From the NCBI GenBank assembly GCA_964451785.1, contig CAYVJG010000011.1, forward strand, positions 1-64,000: a stretch of 64,000 bases of DNA, read 5' to 3'. A program made the translations under genes and the position numbers. The DNA is from JAJYSO01 sp964451785 (GTDB taxonomy: Bacteria; Bacteroidota; Bacteroidia; Flavobacteriales; Flavobacteriaceae). The notes beneath the pieces were generated by a model. It searched no databases, was not told where the DNA came from, and worked only from the letters and a program-made list of their open reading frames with translations. Below are positions 8,727 to 17,100 of the stretch, piece after piece. The stretch's first letter is position 1; every line of letters begins with the position of its first letter.

Positions 8727-9785
8727 TTATTTTCCGAACCAGTGCATAACTTCGGTTAAAATTTCGACACTTTTTAGCGGCATAGCATTGTAGATGGAGG
8801 CGCGATAGCCGCCAGCTGTACGGTGTCCTTTGAGTCCGACAATACCTGAATCCATCCAAGTTTTATCAAACTCTTTAGTCAGAGATTCATCTGTCAGCTT
8901 AAAGGTCACATTCATCATTGAGCGGTCTTCTTTAGCGGCAAGGCCTTTAAAAGCCGGGTTTTTGTCAATTTCGACATAAAGTAAATCGGCTTTTTGTCGG
9001 TTGATAGGTTCTATGGCTTTGATACCGCCCTGATCTTTTAGCCAGCGCAAAGTGAGCATGGCGACGTAAATGGCATAAACCGCAGGCGTGTTAAACACAC
9101 TTTTCTTTTCCAGCTGTACGCGATAATCCATCATAGTTGGAATTTGGTGACTGACTTTGCTTAAAATCTCTTCTTTAAGCAAAACCATAGCTGTGCCGGC
9201 GGTGCCCATATTTTTTTGGGCGCCAGCATAAATCAAATCGAACTGTGAATAATCAATTGATCGCGATAAAATGTCGCTACTCATATCACATACCAAAGGC
9301 ACATTGACTTTTGGAAAACTTTTCATTTGTGTGCCATAAATGGTGTTGTTACTGGTGCAGTGAAAATAATCAACATCAGTGGGCACTTTATAATTTTTAG
9401 GGATATATGAAAAGTTTTTATCTGCAGAAGATGCCACTTCAACGACTTCTCCAAAAAATTGAGCTTCGGTCATGGCTTTAGTTGACCAGCGCCCTGTATT
9501 GAGGTAAGCCGCTTTTTTGTTCATCAGGTTATAAGCCACCATCAAAAATTGCATGCTGGCACCGCCGTGTAAAAAAAGCACTTGATAACCTTTATTTTTT
9601 AGGCCTGTAAGCTCTAAAACAGTAGCTTTAGCTTCTTCGATAATATTGGTAAAAGCTTGGCTGCGGTGCGATATTTCAAGAATGGATAAGCCTAAATCAT
9701 CATAATTTAAGATGGCTTCAGAAGCTTCTTCAAATACACTTTGAGGAAGTAGGCAGGGTCCTGCACAAAAATTGTCTTTTTTCAT
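8727..9785 (-). CDS. serC: Phosphoserine aminotransferase
   Basis: This 352-aa PLP enzyme converts 3-phosphohydroxypyruvate plus glutamate to O-phosphoserine, the second step of serine synthesis; the family can also act in pyridoxine synthesis. The N-terminus NFCAGPCLLP (5-14) is typical of SerC. Substrate-binding HGGASMQF is at 73-80, and the PLP Schiff-base lysine is Lys191 in AGAQKNMG. Length is standard. It is upstream of serA with a 21-bp gap. A 95-bp gap separates it from the acyl-CoA reductase gene, long enough for its own promoter; an AATCTTTG box there is one base off the -7 consensus. Confidence 0.93.
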   Translation of the reverse strand: MKKDNFCAGPCLLPQSVFEEASEAILNYDDLGLSILEISHRSQAFTNIIEEAKATVLELTGLKNKGYQVLFLHGGASMQFLMVAYNLMNKKAAYLNTGRWSTKAMTEAQFFGEVVEVASSADKNFSYIPKNYKVPTDVDYFHCTSNNTIYGTQMKSFPKVNVPLVCDMSSDILSRSIDYSQFDLIYAGAQKNMGTAGTAMVLLKEEILSKVSHQIPTMMDYRVQLEKKSVFNTPAVYAIYVAMLTLRWLKDQGGIKAIEPINRQKADLLYVEIDKNPAFKGLAAKEDRSMMNVTFKLTDESLTKEFDKTWMDSGIVGLKGHRTAGGYRASIYNAMPLKSVEILTEVMHWFGK

Positions 9786-9880
9786 AAAGTGAAGCTTGAT
9801 AAAAGTTTATGCAGTGATAAGTCTTCGCCTAACACTGCAGTTAAATGTACAAAGATTTCACTTGACGAAAAACTTTTAGA

Positions 9881-10930
9881 TTACAATTTTTCTAAGAAAG
9901 CCAGCGTGTCAACGCCATCGGCATAATCGCTTAATTTTGGGTGCTGGGTTTGACCGAAGTTAAGGTGAGTGTTATCATTAGGTTGAGAGACGATACATTG
10001 TATGTGTTCAGCGTCGGTTAGTAGTTTTTCTTCTAAAGCAGTTCGGTCTTCATAAAATTCATAGAACAAGCACGCAATAGGCGAGGCATAACTTTCTTCT
10101 TCTTTTAAGACGAGAAATCCATTTTCAAACAACTTAAATTCACTCATCAAATACACGGCTTTATTATAGTCGTAATTATTGGCGTATTTATGGTGATTAA
10201 TGATGGGATTCCAGTCGAACATCGCTTCAAAAAATGGTGTAAAATCGTAATCTTTCGGTACAAATAATTTTGAAACACTGCGGCAACCCAATCCGAAGTA
10301 ACGAAAAATATCTTCGCCTAAAGATTTTAATTCTTCAGCAGATTCTTCTCCGGTTAAAATAGCTACCGAATTGCGATTTCTACGGATGATATTGGGCTTA
10401 TTAGAAAAGTAATAGTCAAAATAACGCGCTGTATTATTGCTTCCGGTGGCGATTACGGCATCAAAATTTTCTAGCTTTTCAGTGGTAAATTGGACTTTGT
10501 CTTTAAATTCAGGTTCAATTTGGGTTAAGATAGTCAAGAGGCAAGGTAATAAATGGCGGTCTTTTGAGGATTGTTTAATCAAAGCATTGTGTCCTGACAG
10601 CAACACGCATAAGAAATCGTGAAAACCGACAAGTGGAATGTTCCCCGCCATGATAATAGCTACCGTTTTGGGCGTTTCTGGCTTTAAATTATAAGCGGTG
10701 AGCCATTGATTTATCTCAACGTTTTGTAAAGCCTGTCCCCATTGTTGCAAACTAAAATGAATGTCTGCTTTGGTAAACCATCCATTGTGAATGAGGGCTG
10801 TCGAAATTCCTTGGTTGAGCAACTCGCTATAGCGTTCTTCTTCAGTAGTAAATTCAGGTGATTCAGCAGTAAATGCTCTTAAAAATTGCCCGAGTTTCAC
10901 AAAGGCTTCTAGATGCTTATTTAAATTCAT
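9881..10930 (-). CDS. LuxC-like acyl-CoA reductase family protein
   Basis: This 349-aa protein belongs to the LuxC/acyl-CoA reductase family, an aldehyde-dehydrogenase-like fold. The nucleotide-binding half contains VAIIMAGNIPLVGFHD (90-105) and VIATGSNNTARYF (159-171). The likely nucleophile is Cys216 in FGLGCRSVSKL. The luciferase-system enzymes reduce long-chain acyl groups to aldehydes, but no lux genes are nearby and the substrate here is unknown. It lies between serC and a divergently transcribed dicluster ferredoxin, a plausible but unproven electron-transfer partner. Its putative -7 element overlaps the ferredoxin promoter palindrome (10959-10976). Confidence 0.75.
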   Translation of the reverse strand: MNLNKHLEAFVKLGQFLRAFTAESPEFTTEEERYSELLNQGISTALIHNGWFTKADIHFSLQQWGQALQNVEINQWLTAYNLKPETPKTVAIIMAGNIPLVGFHDFLCVLLSGHNALIKQSSKDRHLLPCLLTILTQIEPEFKDKVQFTTEKLENFDAVIATGSNNTARYFDYYFSNKPNIIRRNRNSVAILTGEESAEELKSLGEDIFRYFGLGCRSVSKLFVPKDYDFTPFFEAMFDWNPIINHHKYANNYDYNKAVYLMSEFKLFENGFLVLKEEESYASPIACLFYEFYEDRTALEEKLLTDAEHIQCIVSQPNDNTHLNFGQTQHPKLSDYADGVDTLAFLEKL

Positions 10931-10936
10931 TTTAAT

Positions 10937-10966
10937 TTGTTATAAATAGAATTACCATTAACTTTG
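10937..10966 (+). promoter_or_regulatory. Ferredoxin promoter within a divergent -7 palindrome
   Basis: A TTG at 10937-10939, a 19-nt spacer and TAACTTTG at 10959-10966 match the Bacteroidota promoter consensus. The -7 box is half of a perfect inverted repeat, TAACTTTG-tg-CAAAGTTA (10959-10976). The same sequence therefore offers a -7 element on the minus strand toward the acyl-CoA reductase gene, though no well-spaced TTG exists on that side. Confidence 0.65.
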
Positions 10967-11053
10967 TGCAAAGTTACATAAATCATCTGTGCTGTCTTTC
11001 AGAGATTACTCAAAATCAATTTTTAAAAGCAGTCACCTCTAAATATATAAACT

Positions 11054-11410
11054 ATGGCCATTATAATAACTGATGAGTGCATCAACTGTGGGGCATGCGA
11101 ACCTGAATGCCCGAACACCGCAATATATGAAGGAATGGAAGAATGGACTTATGCTGATGGAACCGAGCTCAAAGGCGATGTTGTTTTGCCGAATGGTAAA
11201 GCAGCCAATGCTGAAGAAGTTCAAGAACCTGTCAGTGATGAGTATTACTATATCGTTCCCGACAAGTGTACTGAGTGCATGGGCTTTCACGAAGAACCAC
11301 AATGTGCAGCAGTTTGCCCTGTAGATTGTTGTATTCCGGATGACAACCATGTCGAATCTGACGAAGTGTTGTTAGAAAAACAAGCTTTCATGCACCCTAG
11401 CGAGCAATAA
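11054..11410 (+). CDS. Dicluster 2[4Fe-4S] ferredoxin
   Basis: This 118-aa electron carrier begins with the classical cluster motif [12 protein letters not shown] (Cys9, 12, 15, 19). A second cysteine set lies at Cys72, Cys75, Cys84 and Cys88, in the spaced CxxC-x8-CxxxCP form of the Chromatium/Allochromatium-type ferredoxins, with extra Cys92/Cys93 behind it. About 50 acidic residues separate the two sets, longer than in minimal clostridial ferredoxins. It is transcribed divergently from the acyl-CoA reductase gene and has its own promoter and terminator. Donor and acceptor are unknown. The antisense and +2-frame ORFs over this gene are shadows. Confidence 0.92.
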   Translation: MAIIITDECINCGACEPECPNTAIYEGMEEWTYADGTELKGDVVLPNGKAANAEEVQEPVSDEYYYIVPDKCTECMGFHEEPQCAAVCPVDCCIPDDNHVESDEVLLEKQAFMHPSEQ

Positions 11411-11432
11411 GCTAGTTTTCTGCAAAATATAC

Positions 11433-11474
11433 AAAACCTCAATTGGTCTAAGTTTGATCAGTTGAGGTTTTTTT
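11433..11474 (+). terminator. Terminator after the ferredoxin gene
   Basis: Arms AAAACCTCAA and TTGAGGTTTT enclose a longer loop and are followed by TTTTT, about 23 bp past the stop codon. Confidence 0.85.
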
Positions 11475-11550
11475 GTAGCAGCAACTCCTATAATATAAGA
11501 TTTAGCTTGTGTTCTTATAAACGGGTAGTATTCCAAAAAGTGTGAAAAGC

Positions 11551-11811
11551 TTAACTCATTTCATATATTTCAGTATTATTAATCAGCTCTTTTTGAAGTT
11601 TAGATAATTCATTTAGAGCGTCTTCCTTTGTATTGTAGAGGCCTAATATAATTTGAGTTTCTCCCCAAAAGCGTCCATAAGAAGTAGTGCCCATTATGGC
11701 GCCTTTTTTCTTACCTCCAAAATTTTTCGATATTGAAAAAGCCAAGCATTTAACTAATTTTGTTTTATCTTGACTTCTTATCCACATTGTTTCATTTTCT
11801 TTATGTTTCAT
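11551..11811 (-). CDS. Small conserved hypothetical protein (MWIRSQDK type)
   Basis: This 86-aa (or 78-aa) protein has a core beginning MWIRSQDKTKLV (from Met9), followed by a strand-rich middle and a C-terminal LGLYNTKEDALNELSKLQ segment (about 57-74). That pattern resembles a widespread family of small uncharacterised proteins, mostly known from Gram-positive genomes and phages. No function is known to me. Translation could begin at Met1 or at Met9, where the family similarity starts; neither has a clear ribosome site. It is the first gene of the AT-rich accessory patch and abuts the attC-like palindrome at 11857-11990, which suggests it arrived by transfer. Confidence 0.65.
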   Translation of the reverse strand: MKHKENETMWIRSQDKTKLVKCLAFSISKNFGGKKKGAIMGTTSYGRFWGETQIILGLYNTKEDALNELSKLQKELINNTEIYEMS

Positions 11812-11856
11812 GAATTATTTTACTTTTTATCTATTAATATTTTGTTTTTGTATTGT

Positions 11857-11990
11857 TTATAACGTGCCGCGTGTATGGCTCGTTGCGGGAAAACATCCGC
11901 GGACTTTTCCGTCGTTGCCAAAAGATAGAAAATTTGCAGGAACCTTCGGGCTATCCATTCAGCCGCAATGAGCTATACACGGTGTTGTGC
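11857..11990. repeat. attC-like palindromic repeat, site A
   Basis: Outer arms GTGTATGGCTCGTTGCGG (11871-11888) and CCGCAATGAGCTATACAC (11963-11980) pair over 18 bp with two mismatches. The right edge is GTTGTGC (11984-11990) and the left edge is TATAACG. The loop of about 75 nt contains a smaller hairpin (GGAAAA...TTTTCC, about 11887-11910). The layout resembles an integron recombination site, but the edge heptamers only partly match the GTTRRRY/RYYYAAC rule. Confidence 0.55.
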
Positions 11991-12005
11991 ATAGTGTTTT
12001 TTCTT

Positions 12006-12494
12006 TCAGTGCAAGAATTTATAAAAATCATAAGTTGTCAATTCAGCCAATAAATACGGTATAAATCCTAATGTTAAAATTCCGATAGCATTTATTTTCT
12101 TTTCTTTTAGTTTTTTAGTAAGATTAGTAATTCCCATTTTGGTTTTTAGCTTATGGAACGATATTACAATCAAAATCAGTAATAATATATTTTCTCCAGA
12201 ATAGTAAAGTGTCGAAATTCCGTATTGAATTATGTCGATTATCAAATAGATTATTAGAAGAAAAGTCAGGGGCAAAATCAGATAATTATTTTCAGTTTTT
12301 CCTTTTGTGAATTTAATTCCGATTATCAGGCTTAAAATTCCGCAAATGATTTTCGTATATGCTATTAGAATAGGAATCATTACAACCCATAAAATTCCAG
12401 GGGCTGAATATTGGTATAAATAACCAAAGCCTTGATAGAGATATAGAAGACCAAAAATCAACCATATAATTCCGATTATTTTTTCCGATTTCAT
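12006..12494 (-). CDS. Small integral membrane protein of unknown function
   Basis: This 162-aa protein is strongly hydrophobic, with about four membrane segments (roughly residues 5-25, 32-60, 70-92 and 100-112), a Lys-rich loop (about 114-136) and a final hydrophobic stretch (138-155). I recognise no family. It is AT-rich and sits alone between two attC-like palindromes (sites A and B), with its ATG 14 bp from the GCACAAC edge of site B. That is the geometry expected of a single-gene cassette. The absence of a catalytic motif leaves its role open. Confidence 0.65.
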   Translation of the reverse strand: MKSEKIIGIIWLIFGLLYLYQGFGYLYQYSAPGILWVVMIPILIAYTKIICGILSLIIGIKFTKGKTENNYLILPLTFLLIIYLIIDIIQYGISTLYYSGENILLLILIVISFHKLKTKMGITNLTKKLKEKKINAIGILTLGFIPYLLAELTTYDFYKFLH

Positions 12495-12507
12495 TTTTTT
12501 ACATTAT

Positions 12508-12638
12508 GCACAACGGTCTCGGCTATGAGTAGTTGCGTGGTTTAGCACTTAACTTTGCAAGTACACACCAAACTGAAAATCCTCGCGGATTTTCAGAAGT
12601 AAGTGAGAACAAGCAATTACTTATAGCCATTGTTGGGC
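12508..12638. repeat. attC-like palindromic repeat, site B
   Basis: Edges are GCACAAC (12508-12514) and GTTGGGC (12632-12638); the latter fits the integron core rule GTTRRRY exactly. Arms GGCTATGAGTAGTTGC (12521-12536) and GCAATTACTTATAGCC (12613-12628) pair with two mismatches. Inside is a perfect 10-bp hairpin CTGAAAATCC-tcgc-GGATTTTCAG (12573-12596). The inner hairpin lies on the opposite side from that of site A, so the two sites are inverted relative to each other. Confidence 0.6.
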
Positions 12639-12646
12639 ATAGTTTT

Positions 12647-12916
12647 TTATTGTTCGTTCGTTCTTATCCATTCCCACGCTTTTTTTGGAAGCCAGCCTTG
12701 TCTTTTTTGTTTTGTAATATCAACAATTAAAAAGTTGTCATTTCCATCTGTAACACTACGGATTTTATCCGACCAGTAGTCTACAGATTGGTCGGTTTTA
12801 ATAATCCAAGTTGATTCAAGATAATGCCACCAAGTTGTTGCTGTTTTTATTGTATTATGAACCGAAGTATAATCTTTACCCGGCTTCTTTAAATCATATG
12901 TAATTAGATAAATCAT
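12647..12916 (-). CDS. SinR-family, Cas2-like small protein
   Basis: This 89-aa protein begins MIYLITYDLKKPGKDY and contains WWHYLESTWIIKT (29-41), DNFLIVDITKQ (60-70) and GWLPKKAWEW (74-83). This matches what databases label SinR family protein, a small ferredoxin-like fold related to Cas2 and VapD-type nucleases. The label is not evidence of kinship with the Bacillus SinR repressor. No CRISPR repeats or cas genes are nearby, so it is not part of an adaptive locus here. Its ATG overlaps the upstream gene's stop by 4 bp (ATGA), indicating translational coupling. Any nuclease or toxin activity is inference. Confidence 0.7.
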   Translation of the reverse strand: MIYLITYDLKKPGKDYTSVHNTIKTATTWWHYLESTWIIKTDQSVDYWSDKIRSVTDGNDNFLIVDITKQKRQGWLPKKAWEWIRTNEQ

Positions 12917-13623
12917 AGTGCAGATATTACTTCTTGTGATAATTCACTTTTCTTAACTTGTTTAACATAAAAATTAGAGTTTGACTTATGTTTTAAGTCA
13001 TTAGCATTCCAAAAAATTTCAATGTAAACTTCTTTTTCTTTCTTCATATTATCTGAATATGCTTTTATTGGAATCAAATAAGTGCCCTTTCCTAGTTTTA
13101 TAAATTCTCCAGATAATGTAGGGTCGGCAACAGATAGAAATAACAAATCTCTTGAATGTTTAATTTCTTTCTTTGTTGCTTCATCAGTAGTATATTCAGT
13201 CTGTTGCTGAATTTTTGCTATTTCTACGTAGTGAGACATAAGTGGTGTTAATGATTTAATCTCACTCTCATTTTTCCATATGTAGTTTGCAGGGATAATT
13301 TCCCTATCAAGATAATAGGTTTGATTTTCTTGCCTAACTCTAAAGATTTTCTCTGTATATAATTGAGTATTTAAAGAGCTAATATTACCTGTGTTTTTGA
13401 TTTTTAGATTTATTGCTAATGATTCATTGGTTTCACTTGAAAATATTTCAGTTTCACTACACTTGATAACAAATGGGTCTTTAGACTTTATTTCAAAATC
13501 TAAATTTGACTTATAAAACCACTTTTTTACCGTAGGACCAAAAATTGCCAAAAATGCTAAAATTAATGTTCCTATAGCGGATGTTGCCGTAATGACAATT
13601 TCAATTATTTCTTTTTGTGTCAT
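12913..13623 (-). CDS. Membrane-anchored protein of unknown function, coupled to the Cas2-like gene
   Basis: This 236-aa protein has one N-terminal membrane helix (about residues 7-30). The remaining roughly 200 residues look beta-rich, with immunoglobulin-like alternation (LAINLKIKNTGNISSLNTQL, about 69-88) and a conserved-looking C-terminal stretch ending KVKK-type charged residues. No family recognised. The helix could be a signal anchor. The gene overlaps the SinR-family gene by 4 bp, and the pair lies between GTTGGGC (12632-12638) and GCCCAAC (13643-13649), as a two-gene cassette would. Base use is more AT-rich than in the flanking metabolic genes. Confidence 0.6.
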   Translation of the reverse strand: MTQKEIIEIVITATSAIGTLILAFLAIFGPTVKKWFYKSNLDFEIKSKDPFVIKCSETEIFSSETNESLAINLKIKNTGNISSLNTQLYTEKIFRVRQENQTYYLDREIIPANYIWKNESEIKSLTPLMSHYVEIAKIQQQTEYTTDEATKKEIKHSRDLLFLSVADPTLSGEFIKLGKGTYLIPIKAYSDNMKKEKEVYIEIFWNANDLKHKSNSNFYVKQVKKSELSQEVISAL

Positions 13624-13908
13624 TTATTTCATTTAAAATTATGCCCAACACCAAATATACGAAACTTTCCCTAACTGCAAATAAAACACTAAATAAAAAT
13701 TAAAATTATTCTATATCAATTTATAGGGCTAACTTCTGGAAAAATCAAACTTGCGTATTTTGTATATATTTTTGAATGTTGATTTATAAAAAGAGCGCGT
13801 GGCTATGTGATATACCAGTTTTTTTTGATTAGCGTATCCCAATGGTAAATGTAGGGCTGTCTTGAATCCGCCAACCGCTCAATCCTTATTGCAAAATCAA
13901 GTTATAAA

Positions 13909-13942
13909 AAAAATCGCCTGTTTATGACAACAGGCGATTTTA
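13909..13942 (-). terminator. purL terminator, displaced from the gene
   Basis: A strong hairpin AAATCGCCTGTT / AACAGGCGATTT is followed on the minus strand by a T-run. It is the first terminator met after the purL stop codon, but lies about 185 bp away, with a palindromic element filling the space. Confidence 0.85.
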
Positions 13943-13950
13943 GCTATGTT

Positions 13951-14112
13951 ATACGGAAGTGACATTCAAAATGGACCAATCTTCCTGTTAAAATCACAAA
14001 TCTCTGCGTTATAAATGCTCGTCATAGCTATGGCTATGCCTGTGCTTTTTGCCTTGACCTTTGAAATTTTAACAACAAAATATTTAGTCTATTTTAAAAA
14101 TCATTTCCGTAT
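13951..14112. repeat. Long imperfect palindrome (MITE-like) between purL and its terminator
   Basis: The element is 162 bp long, bounded by ATACGGAAGTGA and TCATTTCCGTAT. Its two halves are imperfectly complementary along their length (for example GTTAAAAT against ATTTTAAC), and the centre is CATAGC-tatg-GCTATG (14023-14038). It codes for nothing and would fold into one long hairpin in RNA or single-stranded DNA. Such palindromes behave as non-autonomous elements in many bacteria. Confidence 0.7.
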
Positions 14113-14126
14113 AAATCAATTAGAAT

Positions 14127-17100
14127 TTATTTTTCTTCTAACCATTTGCGGGCGTTGATAAAGGCTTCAACCCAAGGTGTAACTTCATCTTCTTGGCGGT
14201 CTTTAGGGTAAAAAGGCCAGTTCCAAGGGAAAGTTGAACGCTCAAGGTGAGGCATGGTCACTAAATGACGACCGCTGTCGTCACAAAGCATTGCGGTGTT
14301 GTAATCAGAGCCATTAGGGTTAGCTGGGTAATGGGCATAGCCGTATTTACCAACAATGTTATACTGGTCTTCAGCATAAGGTAAACTGAATTTACCTTCA
14401 CCGTGCGCTGACCAAATTCCCAATCGGCTACCGGCTAAAGTAGATAGCATGATGGCGTTGTTTTCAGGAATGTCAATTGAGGTAAATGTACACTCAAATT
14501 TATGTGAATCGTTGTGTAGCATTTTTGGTTTTTCGGCGTGGTTCGGGTTGATTAAACCTAATTCGATAAACAATTGACATCCATTACAAACTCCTAAGCT
14601 CATTGTGTCTTCACGCGCAAAGAAGTTTTTGAGGGCGGTGTTTGCTTTTTCGTTATACAAGAAAGCACCGGCCCATCCTTTGGCGCTACCTAAAACGTCA
14701 GAGTTTGAGAAGCCACCTACAGCGGCAATAAATTGAATGTCTTCTAAGGTTTCACGACCAGAAGTTAAGTCGGTCATATGTACATCTTTCACTTCAAAAC
14801 CAGCTAAGTGCATAGCGCGAGCCATCTCGCGTTCAGAGTTAGAACCTTTTTCGCGTAAAATAGCGGCTTTAATGTATTTTTTGCTGTCGCCACCTTTTAA
14901 GTGATCTAAAATACCGTCAAAATGCTTAGGGAAGTTGTAGTGTAACGGACTGACTTTATAGTTGTCAAAACGCTCTTTAGCTTTCACTTCACCACTTTGT
15001 TTTTGGTCAAACAGATAAGAAGTTTCAAACCAAGTATCGCGCAGTTCAGGAATGTTAAAGTCAAAAATAGCTGGCCCATTTTGAACGCTTAAAGTATCGC
15101 CGTCAGTGACTTGACCTATTTTGAAAAATTCAACATCAGCAGCTTTTAAAATCGCTTCAACGCTGTCGTCTTTTGCTTGGAAAATGAGTCCTGCATTTTC
15201 GTTGAATAATAATTTGACAGAACTATTTTCATTAAGGCTCGTCAAATCGATAGTTGCGGCTAAGTTATTTTCAGCAAAGCACATTTCTAATAAACTAGTG
15301 ATTAATCCACCAGAAGCGACATCGTGTCCGGCAAGGATTAAATCTTTTTTAATCAATTCTTGAATGGCATTAAATGCGCGAACTACAAATTGATCGTCGG
15401 TAATTGTCGGGGTTTCCTTACCGATTTTGTTGAGTACTTGTCCAAATGAAGAACCGCCGAGTTTAAAGTGGTCCTGAGAAACATTGATGTAATAAATGTC
15501 ACCGCCGTCTTTTTGAAGTACAGGTTCAACCACTTTACGAATGTCGTTACAGTTACCGCCAGCCGAAATAATTACCGTTCCCGGAGCAATCACCTCACGG
15601 TCTTGGTATTTTTGTTTCATCGACAAAGAATCTTTTCCGGTAGGAATATTGATGCCGAGGTTGATCGCGTAGTTTGATAAACCTTCGACAGCGGCGTAAA
15701 GACGCGCATCTTCACCAGGATTGTTACAAGCCCACATCCAGTTAGCAGAAAGCGAAACAGATTTCAGACCGTCTTTTAATGGCGCCCAAACGATATTGGT
15801 TAAAGCTTCAGTAACCGAGTTTTTAGAACCTGCCACCGGATCGATAAGTGCAGAAACCGGAGAATGCCCCACAGAAGTGGCAACCCCTTCTTTACCATTG
15901 TAGTCAAGTGCCATCACCCCGCAGTTGTTGAGTGGTAACTGCAATGAACCTACGGTTTGTTGTTTAGCTACACGACCACTAACACAGCGGTCTACTTTGT
16001 TAGTCAACCAATCTTTACAAGCTACAGCCTCGAGTTGAAGAACTTCTTTGATGTAGTTTTGGATTTGTGAAGCGTCGTAATGAATTTTAGCATAATCGTG
16101 CTTTACGGTGTCATCGCGCATAATTGTTTTCGGCGAATTGCCAAACATATCTTCTAGCGCTAAATCAATAGGTGTTTCACCACCGTTCTTTTGACCTTCA
16201 AATTTGAAGCGTTTGTCACCGGTAACGTGACCTACAGTATACATAGGAGAGCGTTCGCGGTCAGCAACGGCTTTTAAAGTGCTGATATTTTCAGGAGCGA
16301 TGAGTAATCCCATGCGCTCTTGAGATTCATTTCCGATAATTTCTTTTGCCGACAAGGTGCTATCACCCACTGGAAGGCTATCTAATTCGATATGACCACC
16401 AGTATCTTCAACGAGCTCACTCAAGCAGTTGAGGTGCCCACCAGCGCCGTGATCGTGTACGGAGATGATAGGGTTGTTATCGCTTTCAACCATGCCGCGA
16501 ATGGCATTAGCAGCGCGTTTTTGCATTTCAGGATTGGCGCGTTGAACAGCATTGAGTTCTAGACTGCTATCGGTATTTCCGGTGTCAGCCGAAGATACAG
16601 CAGCACCCCCCATACCAATACGGTAGTTTTCACCACCGAGTACGACAATTTGGTCGTCTTTTTTAGGAATAGCTTTGAGGGCTTGATCTGCTTTGCCATA
16701 GCCAATACCGCCGGCAAGCATAATGGATTTGTCAAAACCGAGTTCACGACCGTTTTCGTTGTGTTCAAAAGTCAAAACAGATCCGGTAATGAGAGGTTGT
16801 CCAAATTTATTTCCAAAGTCAGAAGCCCCGTTAGAAGCTTTGATGAGGATGTCTAGTGGGGTTTGGTATAACCAAGGACGCGCTTCGGTAGCTTTTTCCC
16901 ATGAGGTAGCTTGTTCACGCATACGGCTATAAGCAGTCATATAAACAGCAGTACCAGCTAAAGGTAAAGCACCTTTTCCACCCGCTAAGCGGTCGCGAAT
17001 TTCACCACCACTTCCTGTGGCAGCACCGTTAAAGGGCTCAACAGTAGTAGGGAAGTTATGGGTTTCTGCTTTTAAAGAAATAACAGAATCAAAGTCTTTA

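Larger units (their letters stand above)
13624..14126. other. 503-bp intergenic region without a confident gene
   Basis: The stretch holds the GCCCAAC half-site (13643-13649), about 250 bp in which I see no gene, the purL terminator (13909-13942) and a long palindrome (13951-14112). On the minus strand about 30 codons around 13800-13900 stay open with a protein-like look (LADSRQPYIYHWDTL), but no start codon is visible. It may be a decayed gene end. Confidence 0.5.

Noticed and set aside
11039..11350. Open frames antisense and in the +2 frame over the ferredoxin gene
   Set aside because: The ferredoxin frame has all eight cluster cysteines in place; the others are compositional shadows.
12647..12916. 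Cas2 gene of a CRISPR locus
   Set aside because: No direct repeats, spacers or other cas genes occur anywhere in the window; the SinR-family reading fits better.
13800..13905. Protein-like minus-strand stretch (LADSRQPYIYHWDTL)
   Set aside because: Only about 30 codons with no start and stops on both sides; possibly a decayed gene end, but too little to call.
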